Positions 31,638-39,966 of a DNA stretch of 64,000 nt are shown here, in pieces. The position numbers and the translations under genes are program-made. The stretch is from Streptomyces luteogriseus (lineage in GTDB: Bacteria; Actinomycetota; Actinomycetes; Streptomycetales; Streptomycetaceae): the NCBI RefSeq assembly GCF_014205055.1, contig NZ_JACHMS010000001.1, positions 7,654,501-7,718,500 on the forward strand, written 5' to 3'. The notes beneath the pieces were generated by a model, which saw only the letters and a program-made list of their open reading frames with translations, was not told the DNA's origin and did not search any database. The first letter of the stretch is position 1; every line of letters begins with the position of its first letter.

Positions 31638-32021
31638 TCAGGCCTGGCGGTCGGCGTTCTTCTTCTTGATCCGGGCCGATTCCTTGCGGACCTCCGCCTG
31701 GGTGGCGCGCTCCCGCACCAGCCACTCGGGCCCCTCCTGCTTCAGTGCCTCGATCTGCTCGGTGGTGAGGGGCTCGGTGACACCCCCGCGGGCGAGGCCC
31801 GCGATGGAGACGCCGAGCTTCGCGGCGACCACCGGCCGGGGGTGCGGGCCGTTGAGCCGCAGGTCCTGCAGCCACTGCGGCGGGTTGGCCTGGAGCTCGT
31901 TCAGTTCGGCGCGCGAGACGACACCCTCCCGGAACTCTGCGGGTGTGGCCTCGAGGTACACACCCAGCTTCTTCGCCGCGGTCGCGGGCTTCATCGTCTG
32001 GGTGCTCTGGTGCGACGTCAT
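31638..32021 (-). CDS. DUF5997 family protein
   Basis: A 127-residue soluble basic protein matching an actinobacterial family of unknown function (KPATAAKKLGVYLEATPAEF, NPPQWLQDLRLNGPHPRP, KLGVSIAGLARGGVTEPL). The middle part could form a helix-turn-helix-like fold, and the Lys/Arg-rich C-terminus may touch nucleic acid. It is divergent from the LysR-type effector-domain gene 58 bp away, a pairing that I recall as common in actinomycetes, so the two may work together. I start at 32021; the upstream in-frame ATG at 32048 lies in the promoter gap. Confidence 0.75.
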   Translation of the reverse strand: MTSHQSTQTMKPATAAKKLGVYLEATPAEFREGVVSRAELNELQANPPQWLQDLRLNGPHPRPVVAAKLGVSIAGLARGGVTEPLTTEQIEALKQEGPEWLVRERATQAEVRKESARIKKKNADRQA

Positions 32022-32079
32022 GCCGTCAAGCGTATCGAGCATGTGCACGGCCCCTGACCACGGCCGGTAACCTGGCGAG

Positions 32080-32862
32080 GTGACAGGCTCGGATGCAACC
32101 CCCTCGTTCCGGCTCGCCTACGTCCCCGGCGTGATGCCCGACAAATGGGTGCGCATCTGGAACGAGCGGCAGCCCGACGTCCCACTGACCCTCACGCAGG
32201 TGCCCGCCGCAGCGGCGGCCGAGCGGCTGCTGGGCGGGGACGCCGACGCCGGCCTCGTCCGCACCCCCGTGGACCGCGAGGTCTTCAGCGCGATCCCCCT
32301 CTACACCGAGCAGACGGTCGTCGTCGTGCCCAAAGACCACCTGGTCACCGCCGTCGACGAGGTAGCGCCGGAAGACCTGGCCGACGACATCGTGCTGCAC
32401 CCCCTCGACGACGTCCTCGACTGGCATGGTCTGCCCGGACGGCCTGCCCTCGAACGGCCCGCCACCACCGCCGACGCCATCGAACTGGTCGCTGCCGGCA
32501 TCGGTGTGCTCGCCGTCCCGCTGTCGCTCGCCCGCCTCCACCACCGCAAGGACCTCACCCACCGGCCCCTCAAGGACGCCCCCGAGTCGAGCGTGGCCCT
32601 GGCCTGGCCCGAGGACGCGAAGACGGACCGGATCGAGGACTTCATCGGCATCGTCCGCGGCCGCACGGTCAACAGCACCCGGGGCCGTCAGCAGCCTCCC
32701 GCCCAGGAGAAGCCCAAGCGCGACGACCGCCGCAAGCCGCAGCCGTCGAGGTCGGCGGGTGCGAACCGACGCGGAGCCTCCGGCGGTTCGGCGAAGGGCG
32801 GTGCGGCGAAGGGCGGGACACCGAAGAGCGGCAAGCGGGGCAAGCCCCGCCGCCGTTCGTAG
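32080..32862 (+). CDS. LysR-type substrate-binding domain protein lacking the HTH
   Basis: A 260-residue protein. Residues about 8-195 match the periplasmic-binding-like effector domain of LysR regulators (FRLAYVPGVMPDKWVRIWNE, DAGLVRTPVD, TVVVVPKDHLVTAVDEV, ELVAAGIGVLAVPLSLARLH). The usual ~60-residue winged helix and linker helix are absent; the start is a GTG directly before the effector domain. The last ~60 residues are a Lys/Arg/Gly-rich tail (SAKGGAAKGGTPKSGKRGKP) that may bind nucleic acid. Divergent from DUF5997. It might sense a ligand and act through a partner. Confidence 0.8.
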   Translation: MTGSDATPSFRLAYVPGVMPDKWVRIWNERQPDVPLTLTQVPAAAAAERLLGGDADAGLVRTPVDREVFSAIPLYTEQTVVVVPKDHLVTAVDEVAPEDLADDIVLHPLDDVLDWHGLPGRPALERPATTADAIELVAAGIGVLAVPLSLARLHHRKDLTHRPLKDAPESSVALAWPEDAKTDRIEDFIGIVRGRTVNSTRGRQQPPAQEKPKRDDRRKPQPSRSAGANRRGASGGSAKGGAAKGGTPKSGKRGKPRRRS

Positions 32863-32869
32863 GATGGGA

Positions 32870-32888
32870 GCCGCGGTGAGACCGCGGC
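32870..32888. terminator. Short GC-rich hairpin between convergent genes
   Basis: GCCGCGG and CCGCGGC around TGAGA, between the stops of the LysR-like and DUF4142 genes. The stem is short, so the call is tentative. Confidence 0.4.
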
Positions 32889-32908
32889 CCTGAAGCTCCG
32901 TACCCGGC

Positions 32909-33667
32909 TCAGCCGGCCGACGGAGACGGCGCCCCGTAGGACGGATTGGGGGCCACCGTCTGGAAATCCTTGAGGTCTTCCGGGACCGGCAGCACGCGCA
33001 CCGGCGCACCCTGCTGCGGCGGCGGCGGTGTCGTCTGCTCCTGGGGCAGCTTGGGCGGGGCGGTGATCTGGAAGCTGACCTGCTCCTGGTTGATCAGGCC
33101 GGTCTTCTCCAGGACCGTGATGTGGTCGAGCACGGTGTCGTTGGTCGTGTCGGCGAGCTCCCGCACGAGGCTGTTCCGGGTGGTCGCCCGGATCTTGGCG
33201 ATCGTCGGGAAGATGCCCCCGTGCGCGACGCGCATGATCGTCACGGCCGTGGACTCGAACTCCTTGCCCGTACTGCCCTCGGCCGTCGCCACGAACTGCT
33301 GCTGCTGCGGCGACGCCTCGTTGGGCAGGGTGATGCCCAGGTCCGTGGAGACCTTGCGGCAGCCCGCGTCGAGCCGGCCGTGACCCACGAGCAGGTGCTT
33401 GGAGACTTCCTGCATCTCCGGCGACGTGCTCCGCTCCTTGATCAGCTGCCCCAGCGGGTACTCCCACAGTCCGGCCGCACGCACGCGCACCACGAAGTCG
33501 CGGTCCGCCTCGGTCAGCGGACCCCACTGGGTGTTGGCGATGATGCGGTCCTGGCCGGAAGCGGCGTTCTGCATGCCCAGCATGCCGGGGTAGGCGAGCG
33601 CGGTCAGCGTAAGGATCAACGCACCGCCCACGAACGCGGTTCCTGCCGTGCTGCGCGAGATGCGCAT
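32909..33667 (-). CDS. Exported DUF4142 domain protein
   Basis: A 252-residue protein with an N-terminal hydrophobic segment (about residues 8-28, TAFVGGALILTLTALAYPG) serving as signal or anchor. The DUF4142 helical bundle follows (LTEADRDFVVRVRAAGLWE, GQLIKERSTSPEMQEVSKHL, ITVLEKTGLINQE). A Pro/Gln-rich stretch leads to the C-terminus. The family is a ferritin-like four-helix bundle of unknown role, often exported. AGGAGG precedes the ATG at 33667. Confidence 0.85.
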   Translation of the reverse strand: MRISRSTAGTAFVGGALILTLTALAYPGMLGMQNAASGQDRIIANTQWGPLTEADRDFVVRVRAAGLWEYPLGQLIKERSTSPEMQEVSKHLLVGHGRLDAGCRKVSTDLGITLPNEASPQQQQFVATAEGSTGKEFESTAVTIMRVAHGGIFPTIAKIRATTRNSLVRELADTTNDTVLDHITVLEKTGLINQEQVSFQITAPPKLPQEQTTPPPPQQGAPVRVLPVPEDLKDFQTVAPNPSYGAPSPSAG

Positions 33668-33749
33668 CGTGCCTCCTGGAATATCAACGGCCCAACACCA
33701 AGAGGTACGGATGCCAGAGGCGAAACAATCACCGCCGCCGTAAAAAAGT

Positions 33750-33792
33750 TCGGGCGGGTGCGGCGCCCGCCGCGGACGTCGCACCCGCCCGA
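33750..33792 (-). terminator. Hairpin terminator after the GH127 gene
   Basis: Thirteen-base complementary arms TCGGGCGGGTGCG (33750-33762) and CGCACCCGCCCGA (33780-33792), 13 bp beyond the stop codon of the minus-strand gene. Confidence 0.75.
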
Positions 33793-33804
33793 CCGGGCAG
33801 GCGC

Positions 33805-36624
33805 TCAGGGCTTGTACGAAGCCGCTCGCGCCGTCGCCACCACGGTGTCCCCGTCCGCCCTGCTCAGCAGCCCCGCGCTCACCCACGCGTCCACCGTGGC
33901 CCGCACCCGCGCCACCAGCGCCCCCTTGTCCCGGAACGGCGCCCCGGCCCAGATCTCGTCCAGCAGCGTGGCACCGCCGGACTTCGCCGGGTTGGCGACG
34001 CCCGAGTCCCGGCCGCCGAACACGACCTTCGGCTCCACGCGCCGGAAGTAGGCGTGCATCCGATCCTCCGTCCCCTCGGCGAAGGGCGCCCACTCGGTCC
34101 CGTCCAGCGTGAAGCGCAGCGGCTTGCCCGGCACCGGTGAGAGGGAGTGCGACAGATCGCCGGACAGCCCGGCGTCGCGGTACAGCCCCACCTTCAGGTA
34201 CTCCGTGGCCGCGTTGCGGGCGACCAGGTTGACCGGCCCGTGGAAGAGGGTCTGCAGGGACGCGTCGTCCAGCGCCTTCTCCACCCGCGTCCGGAACGGC
34301 ATGGCGATGCGGACGGTGTCACCGGCCCGCCAGGCCCGGGACACGTCGAAGTAGCTCCCGGGCTCAGGGCTCCCCGACACCGCACGCCCGTTGACGGTCA
34401 CCCGGAACCCGGCGGTCGCCCAGGCCGGCACCCGCAGCCGCAGCGTGAAGGAGGCGCTCCTCCCCCCGAAGGTCAGCGTGCTGCCCTGCTCCTGCGGGAA
34501 GCGGGTCGTCTGCGTGACCGTCACGCCCTTCTCCGCCCAGGTCAATGTGGACGCGCTGTACAGGTTGACGTACAGCGCACTGCCGTCGGCCTTCGCGAAG
34601 TACACCGAGTCCTGGTATTTCGTGGCGCTCTCCATGCCCGTGCCCTCACAGCAGGTCGTGCCCTGCTTGGGCGTGTAGTCCCGGACATGACCGGGCGTCA
34701 GCCCGATGAAGTATGTGACGAGCGGCTTCTCCGCATCCCCCTTGTCCTGCTTGGAGCCGAGCACCTGGTTGTACAGGGCCCGCTCGTAGTAGTCCATGTA
34801 CTTCGGGTCCTGCTCGTGGAAGAACAGGGTCCGGCTCAGCTTGAGCATGTTGTACGCGCAGCACGTCTCGGCGGTGGTCGCGCTCAGGGTGCCCGCGATC
34901 ACGTCCCGCGCCTTCCAGAACTCCCCGGTGCTGGTGCCGCCGATGCCGTACATGCGGTGCGGGACGACCATGTCCCAGAAGTTCCTCGCCGAGGTGAGGT
35001 AGCGCTGCTCGCCGGTCTCGTCGTACAGCCGCACATAGCCGGTGAAGATCGGGATGTGCTGGTTGGCGTGCAGCCCGTCGAGGATGTCGGTGCTCGCGGC
35101 GCACGCGTCGATCAGGCGGTCCAGGTCGAACAGCTTGGCCAGTGCGAGGTGTTCGGGCTTGCCGGTGATCGAGTGCAGATCACAGATGGCCTCGACGATG
35201 CCGCCGAACTCGCCGCTGGAGAAGATCCCCCACATGCGCTGGAGCGTGGCCTCCGGCAGCTTCGACAGCCGGGAGTGCATCCAGTCGCACATGCCCGACG
35301 CGAGGTCGAGCGCCCGGTCGTCGTCCGTGGCGGTGTACGCGTCGAGCAGTCCCCTGAGGATCTTGTGCGCGGTGTAGTACGGCGCCCACACCTTGGTGTA
35401 GTCGGAGGTGGTCCTCGACTCCAGGTCGATGAACTGCGTCTCCGGGTACGCCGCGAGGAACCCGGGGTGGCTGGGCCCGCCCCAGGTGCGGCGCAGGGTG
35501 GCGGCCAGGCCCCGGCCGGAGGCGTCCGCGAAGGTCCCCCCGGCCGTCTCGTCGAAGGCGTACGACGCCAGATCGCCCCGGCCCGTCGACGCGTCGGCGG
35601 CCCGGCGGCTCTGCAACTCCGTGACCTCGGCGGCGGTCAGCGCCCGCGAGAAGACGTTGAACTCCTCGAAGGCGCCCGCGAAGACCGGGTCACCGGAGTA
35701 GTTCGAGCGGCCCAGCCAGTTGTTCCTGAGCGTGCCGAGGGCCGCGGGGGTGAGGCTCATCGCGGTGTTGCGCGCCACGGCGGTGCCGTTGACGTAGAGG
35801 GTGCCGGTGCCGCCCGCGATCGTGACCGCCAGGTGGCTCCACTGGTTCAGCGGCAGCGCGGCCGTGCCGTCGAGACCCTGCTCGCCGCCGGCGCCCGACG
35901 TGGTGACGGCGAAGCGCGGCACCCCGGCCTGGTCACGGGCGGCCAGGTACAGGTAGCGGTCGTTGCCGTTGCCGAAGTCGAAGATCCGTGCCCAGGCGGC
36001 GTCGTGCGTGGGCCGGACCCAGACGGCGAGGGTGATGGCCGAGGTCCCGCCGAGCACGCCGCCCGGCAGGTCCATGTACTGGTACGACCCCCGGACCTGG
36101 TCCGCGGCGGCCCCGAACTTCCCGGTGACGCTCAGCACCGCCGGGTCCCGCCGCAGTGCCGCGCGCACCTCGGTCAGCGCCCCGACCATGGTGGCGATCC
36201 GGTCGGCGAACACCTGCTCCTTCGACCCGCGGTAGGCCTGCGCCAGCATGGTCAGGAAGTGTCCGGTGTAGTGCCCCCGCAGATTGCCGTTGGCCTCGCC
36301 GTCCAGCCCCTCCCAGCCGCCCGGCGCGACCGCCCCGTGCGTGGAGAGGCCCGCGTTGGCGCGGAACACCTGGAGCAGCCGGTTCACGTCGTAGCCGCGG
36401 GCGTGATCCAGCATCAGCTTCCGCTTGTCCGCGAAGACGCCCTGCCCGAGGCTCACGTCCTCCAGTCCGAAGGGCCGGACGGTCCAGGCCGACGGGACGT
36501 CAGCGGCGGCGGCAGCGGCCGGAGTCGCCGCGGCCCGCCCCGTCGCCACGTGCGACAGCGCGGGTACGGCTGCGGCGGCGGTTGCGGCCTGAAGAAGGGA
36601 TCTTCTGGAGAGGGGCCGTGCCAT
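33805..36624 (-). CDS. Tat-exported GH127-type beta-L-arabinofuranosidase with an internal LamG domain
   Basis: A 939-residue protein. The N-terminus has a twin-arginine signal (SRRSLLQAATAAAAV). Residues about 50-150 begin the alpha/alpha barrel (YDVNRLLQVFRANAGL). About 165-370 is a LamG concanavalin-like domain (ITLAVWVRPTHDAAWARIF, GTLYVNGTAVARN). The barrel resumes (YYTAHKILRGLLDAYTATDD) and carries the Cys pairs ETCCAYNMLKLSR and TTCCEGTGMES that hold the zinc in GH127. A C-terminal beta region follows. GH127/DUF1680 enzymes release beta-L-arabinofuranose. GGAGGAG precedes the start. Usual members are about 600-800 residues; the LamG insertion explains the excess. Confidence 0.87.
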   Translation of the reverse strand: MARPLSRRSLLQAATAAAAVPALSHVATGRAAATPAAAAAADVPSAWTVRPFGLEDVSLGQGVFADKRKLMLDHARGYDVNRLLQVFRANAGLSTHGAVAPGGWEGLDGEANGNLRGHYTGHFLTMLAQAYRGSKEQVFADRIATMVGALTEVRAALRRDPAVLSVTGKFGAAADQVRGSYQYMDLPGGVLGGTSAITLAVWVRPTHDAAWARIFDFGNGNDRYLYLAARDQAGVPRFAVTTSGAGGEQGLDGTAALPLNQWSHLAVTIAGGTGTLYVNGTAVARNTAMSLTPAALGTLRNNWLGRSNYSGDPVFAGAFEEFNVFSRALTAAEVTELQSRRAADASTGRGDLASYAFDETAGGTFADASGRGLAATLRRTWGGPSHPGFLAAYPETQFIDLESRTTSDYTKVWAPYYTAHKILRGLLDAYTATDDDRALDLASGMCDWMHSRLSKLPEATLQRMWGIFSSGEFGGIVEAICDLHSITGKPEHLALAKLFDLDRLIDACAASTDILDGLHANQHIPIFTGYVRLYDETGEQRYLTSARNFWDMVVPHRMYGIGGTSTGEFWKARDVIAGTLSATTAETCCAYNMLKLSRTLFFHEQDPKYMDYYERALYNQVLGSKQDKGDAEKPLVTYFIGLTPGHVRDYTPKQGTTCCEGTGMESATKYQDSVYFAKADGSALYVNLYSASTLTWAEKGVTVTQTTRFPQEQGSTLTFGGRSASFTLRLRVPAWATAGFRVTVNGRAVSGSPEPGSYFDVSRAWRAGDTVRIAMPFRTRVEKALDDASLQTLFHGPVNLVARNAATEYLKVGLYRDAGLSGDLSHSLSPVPGKPLRFTLDGTEWAPFAEGTEDRMHAYFRRVEPKVVFGGRDSGVANPAKSGGATLLDEIWAGAPFRDKGALVARVRATVDAWVSAGLLSRADGDTVVATARAASYKP

Positions 36625-36669
36625 GTGTGCTCCTCCACGGGTCCACGGTGCTCAGGGGGCATCGAGTGG

Positions 36670-36681
36670 TCGATATATCGA
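36670..36681. promoter_or_regulatory. Perfect palindrome upstream of the GH127 gene
   Basis: TCGATATATCGA, a 12-bp perfect palindrome 46 bp upstream of the start codon and AT-rich against its surroundings. Likely operator overlapping the promoter; the regulator is unknown. Confidence 0.5.
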
Positions 36682-36764
36682 ACGCCGTACGAGTGATCGA
36701 CCAGACCCTAGGGAGGGGGCTGGGGAGCGTCAACGGGTCGGGAGCGGCGAGTTCAGGAAAGGCC

Positions 36765-36796
36765 GGCCGAGTTCACGAGATGGCCGAGTTCACGAG
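36765..36796. repeat. 15-bp direct repeat at the 3' end of the HAD gene
   Basis: GGCCGAGTTCACGAG at 36765-36779 and 36782-36796, 17 bp apart. The stop codon of the HAD gene (36773-36775) lies in the distal copy, so the duplication set the present C-terminus. Confidence 0.9.
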
Positions 36797-37465
36797 CCAG
36801 TCGTACGCGGCCCGTGCCGTGAACTCCTTCTGGCCGCCCGGGAGGAGCAGCTCCGCGGTGGCGAACTCCGGTGCGTCCGCCTGTGCCGGGACGTACGGGA
36901 TCGCGATGCACCGCATGCCGGCCGCGTGCGCGGCGGCGGCGCCCGGTGCGGCGTCCTCCAGTACGACGCAGTCGGAGGGGTTCGCGCCGAGCCTGCGCGC
37001 CGCCTCCAGGAAGACGTCCGGAGCCGGCTTGCCGTGCGCGACCTCGTCGGCGGACACCGCGGTGTGCAGGTGTGCGTCCAGTCCGGTTCCGGCCAGGACC
37101 GCGGCGATGGCCTTCGGGGAGGAGCCCGAGGCCACGGCCATGGGGACGCCCTCGGCCGCCAGCAGTTCGACGAACACGCGCATCTCCGGGTAGGCACGCG
37201 TGGCACCCCGGGCCAGCTCCAGGTAACGGCGGTTCTTGGCGGCGAGCAGCTCGTCCACCGAGGCGGGCAGGCCGTAGCGGTCCTTCCAGTCCGTGACCGT
37301 CTCCTGCGTGCTGATGCCGACGTACCGCTCGTGGTCCGCCCAGGAGAAGTCCAGGACGCCGTACTCGGCCAGCGTCTGCCGGCCCGCCTCGTAGTAATGC
37401 GGCTCGCTGTCCACGAGTGTTCCGTCGAGATCGAAGATGACCGATATTCCTTGGAGCGTCCTCAT
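36773..37465 (-). CDS. HAD-family phosphatase (beta-phosphoglucomutase/DOG-phosphatase-like)
   Basis: A 230-residue cytosolic protein with all HAD motifs: nucleophile and acid DLDGT in VIFDLDGTLVDSEPHYYEA, motif II AVASGSS, the Lys in VAHGKPAPDVF and motif IV CVVLEDAAPGA. The helical cap sits between motifs I and II, as in subfamily IA sugar-phosphate phosphatases. Substrate unknown. It is 19 bp downstream of the Lrp-type regulator on the same strand, likely cotranscribed. Confidence 0.87.
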   Translation of the reverse strand: MRTLQGISVIFDLDGTLVDSEPHYYEAGRQTLAEYGVLDFSWADHERYVGISTQETVTDWKDRYGLPASVDELLAAKNRRYLELARGATRAYPEMRVFVELLAAEGVPMAVASGSSPKAIAAVLAGTGLDAHLHTAVSADEVAHGKPAPDVFLEAARRLGANPSDCVVLEDAAPGAAAAHAAGMRCIAIPYVPAQADAPEFATAELLLPGGQKEFTARAAYDWLVNSAIS

Positions 37466-37484
37466 GGCGCCATGCTCTCAAAGA

Positions 37485-37961
37485 TCATCCGCGGGCCGAC
37501 CGTCCCACCGACTCCACCAGCGGCAGCATCCGGTGGGAGACGCGCTCGCGCAAGGCGACCTCCGTACGGGTGCGCACCACCCCGGGCATGCTGATCAGCT
37601 TCTGGACGACGTCCTCCAGGTGGGCGTTGTCCCGCGCCACCACCCGGGCCAGCAGATCCCCGCCCCCCGTGATCGAGAACGCCTCCACGATCTCCGGCAC
37701 CGCCGCCAGCGCGTCACCCACCTCGTCGAGATGCCCCTGGGTGACCTCGATGTGCACGAACGCCAGGACCGGATGCCCGAGCGCGGCGGGGGAGAGGGCC
37801 GGGGCCGTGCCGGTGATCACGCCGTCGCGTTCGAGCCGGTCGAGCCGGGCCTGAAGGGTGCCCCGGGCGACACCGAGGATCCGGGCGTACTCACGCACAC
37901 TCGTGCGCGGCTGCTCCAGCAGCAAGCGCAGGATGCGGGTGTCGAGCTCGTCCACGGGCAT
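37485..37961 (-). CDS. Lrp/AsnC-family transcriptional regulator
   Basis: A 158-residue DNA-binding protein: N-terminal winged helix (LDTRILRLLLEQPRTSVREY, GVARGTLQARLDRLERDGVI), then a RAM/AsnC ligand domain (VLAFVHIEVTQGHLDEVGDA, SITGGGDLLARVVARD). The family senses amino acids. The ATG at 37961 has GAGGAGG upstream; the longer frame to 38024 is not needed. It lies directly before the HAD phosphatase gene. Confidence 0.9.
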   Translation of the reverse strand: MPVDELDTRILRLLLEQPRTSVREYARILGVARGTLQARLDRLERDGVITGTAPALSPAALGHPVLAFVHIEVTQGHLDEVGDALAAVPEIVEAFSITGGGDLLARVVARDNAHLEDVVQKLISMPGVVRTRTEVALRERVSHRMLPLVESVGRSARG

Positions 37962-38178
37962 GACGCGTCCTCCTCGTCCGTTGGCTCTGCCGCGGCCCTT
38001 CCTCGGCCGCTCCGGCTGTACCAATGGCCCAGTCTAGAAGGAGCCGGTTGAGCCAGTGGCCCCCGGGATGCTCATATGGGTGCGTCGATGGCGCTGCGGG
38101 TCCCCGCGGCGCCTTTTTCATGCGTACTCATGGCCGGTGTTGCGAGAGGGGCGGTAAGCGGTGCTGAAGAGGGTGTTC

Positions 38179-39651
38179 ATGGCTCCGGATCCGGGGCGGA
38201 CGAGGTTGCGGTTCGGTGCGCGGGCCGTACTCGGCATCGCGCTCGCGGTCGCCCTGTGCGGCTTCGCCGGGCACTCCCTCGCGGGTGCCGTCACCGGTGG
38301 TCTCGCCGCCCTGCTCGCCCTGTTCACCGTCACCGACGCCACGGTCCGCGGCCAGGCGGTCACGACCGCGCTACTGCCCGCCGTCGGCCTGCCCGTGCTC
38401 ACCGCCGCGGCCGAACTGCACGACCACCCGGTGGCCCGCGACCTCACCTTCCTCGCCGTGGTGGGCGCGGGCGTGTACGCGCGCCGCTGGGGGCCGCGCG
38501 GGCACAGCCTCGGCGTGTTCGCGTTCATGACCTTCTTCGTGGCGCAGTTCCTGCACGCCACCACCGACCAGCTGCCGCAGCTGTACGTCGCGGTCCTGCT
38601 GTCCGTCCTCGCCGCCGCTGGCGTGCGCTTCGGCCTGTGGTGCTATGAGCGCCGCCTGCCGCCGCCCGCCGTGCCCGCACCGCCGGGCGGCACCGGCCTG
38701 GCCCGGGTGACCACCCGGCAGGCGATCCAGGCCACCGCCGGGGCCGGTTTCGCCCTCGTCGTGGGGCAGCTGGTGTCCGGGCAGCGCTGGTACTGGGCCG
38801 TCGGCGCCACCTGGTGGATCTTCGTCAACACCACCTCGCGCGGCGAGACCCTGGTCCGCGGCTTCCGGCGGCTGCTCGGCACGGTGATCGGCATCGCGCT
38901 CGGTCTGCTCGTGGCGGTGCCCGTGCACGGCGATCCGGCCGTCACGGCCGCCCTCGCCGCCGTCTGCGTCTTCGGCATCTTCTACACGGCCGCCGTGTCC
39001 TACACCTGGATGATGCTCTGGGTCACCCTCCTCGCCGGCCTGCTCTACGGCCTCCTCGGCGTGCTGGGCCCCGGCCTGCTCGCCCTGCGGCTCGCCGAGA
39101 CCGGCGTCGGGGCGCTCGGCGCCGCCCTGGCCGTGATCCTCGTCCTGCCGGTCACCACCCACAGCGTCACCGACGCCTGGATCCGGCGGGCCCTGGGCTG
39201 TGTGCACGCCTGCGCCGTCGAGACCGCACAGCGCCTGGCGGGCGCGGCGGACGCCGACCCGGCCCCGCGGGTGGCGGAGCTGGAGCAGCTCCTTGCCCGG
39301 GTGCGGCTCTCGGTCGCCCCGCTCGTGCACCCGCTGAACCCGATGCTCGGCCGCAAGCGGCGGGCCCGGCACGTGCTCGCCCTCCTCGACGACTGTGCCC
39401 GGGAGGTCCGCGGCCTGGTCGCCGTCGCAGCCGACCCGGAGGCCTCCCACGACGCCCGTCTGGCCGTGGCCTGCGGACGGGTGGAGGCCGCCGTCGAGGC
39501 CCTCACCGAGGGCAGGGACATCACGGTCCACGCGGATGGGCCGCCCCACGCGGAACCGGCCCTGGCCCATCTGCACGGCCTGGAACGAGCCCTGTCCGAA
39601 CTGGCCCGCCCGCTGCGCGCCCCCTCGGGATCGCCCCTGGTGGGCGCCTGA
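38179..39651 (+). CDS. FUSC-family (aromatic acid exporter-like) membrane protein
   Basis: About 490 residues with two sets of hydrophobic helices (for example GIALAVALCGFAGHSLAG, ALLALFTVTDATVRGQAV, then GAGFALVVGQLVSGQRWYW and LLGTVIGIALGLLVAVPV) separated by a soluble stretch. This is the FUSC/ArAE arrangement of efflux permeases for aromatic acids or fusaric acid. The conserved YWAVGATWWIFVNTTSRGET segment marks the second half. GTG at 38161 is an alternative start; I prefer ATG at 38179 with AAGAGGG before it. Transport substrate unknown. A second FUSC gene begins at 63346. Confidence 0.8.
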   Translation: MAPDPGRTRLRFGARAVLGIALAVALCGFAGHSLAGAVTGGLAALLALFTVTDATVRGQAVTTALLPAVGLPVLTAAAELHDHPVARDLTFLAVVGAGVYARRWGPRGHSLGVFAFMTFFVAQFLHATTDQLPQLYVAVLLSVLAAAGVRFGLWCYERRLPPPAVPAPPGGTGLARVTTRQAIQATAGAGFALVVGQLVSGQRWYWAVGATWWIFVNTTSRGETLVRGFRRLLGTVIGIALGLLVAVPVHGDPAVTAALAAVCVFGIFYTAAVSYTWMMLWVTLLAGLLYGLLGVLGPGLLALRLAETGVGALGAALAVILVLPVTTHSVTDAWIRRALGCVHACAVETAQRLAGAADADPAPRVAELEQLLARVRLSVAPLVHPLNPMLGRKRRARHVLALLDDCAREVRGLVAVAADPEASHDARLAVACGRVEAAVEALTEGRDITVHADGPPHAEPALAHLHGLERALSELARPLRAPSGSPLVGA

Positions 39652-39892
39652 CCGAAACGCTCCGCGCGGCCCCGGAGCGGGCGCCGGCGCAGCCGGTCCG
39701 GCCGACCGAGTCCGCCGGACCGTCATGCGACGGCCGGACCGCCGGCCCGCCTGTCGCCCGCCGCCGGCTGGTGGGCGAGGGGCGGCAGGCGGGCCGGTCC
39801 CTGCGTGGCCAGGCCCGCCCCGGCTGGGCGGAACCACCCTGTCCCGCCGGTGTCCACCGCGTCCGGCGCACGCCCGGCCGGGCGAACCACCC

Positions 39893-39921
39893 TTGACCGT
39901 CTGGTCTAGACCTTGCATGAT
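39893..39921 (+). promoter_or_regulatory. Promoter with embedded DasR-type operator (dre) of the lactonase gene
   Basis: TTGACC (39893-39898) and CATGAT (39916-39921) are 17 bp apart. The spacer contains TGGTCTAGACCT (39902-39913), eleven of twelve bases of the DasR operator core TGGTCTAGACCA. DasR is the GntR-family GlcNAc-responsive repressor of Streptomyces. A bound repressor would block the promoter. The rest of 39652-39966 holds no gene I can support. Confidence 0.8.
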
Positions 39922-39966
39922 CGGCTGCGCGGTCATTCGGGGCGGCGCCGGCGAGAGGGGACTGCG

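Noticed and set aside
34147..36696. 849-residue open frame on the plus strand opposite the GH127 gene
   Set aside because: It mirrors the GC-rich third positions of the real gene; sequence is repetitive Arg/Gly/Val without domain motifs or ribosome binding site.
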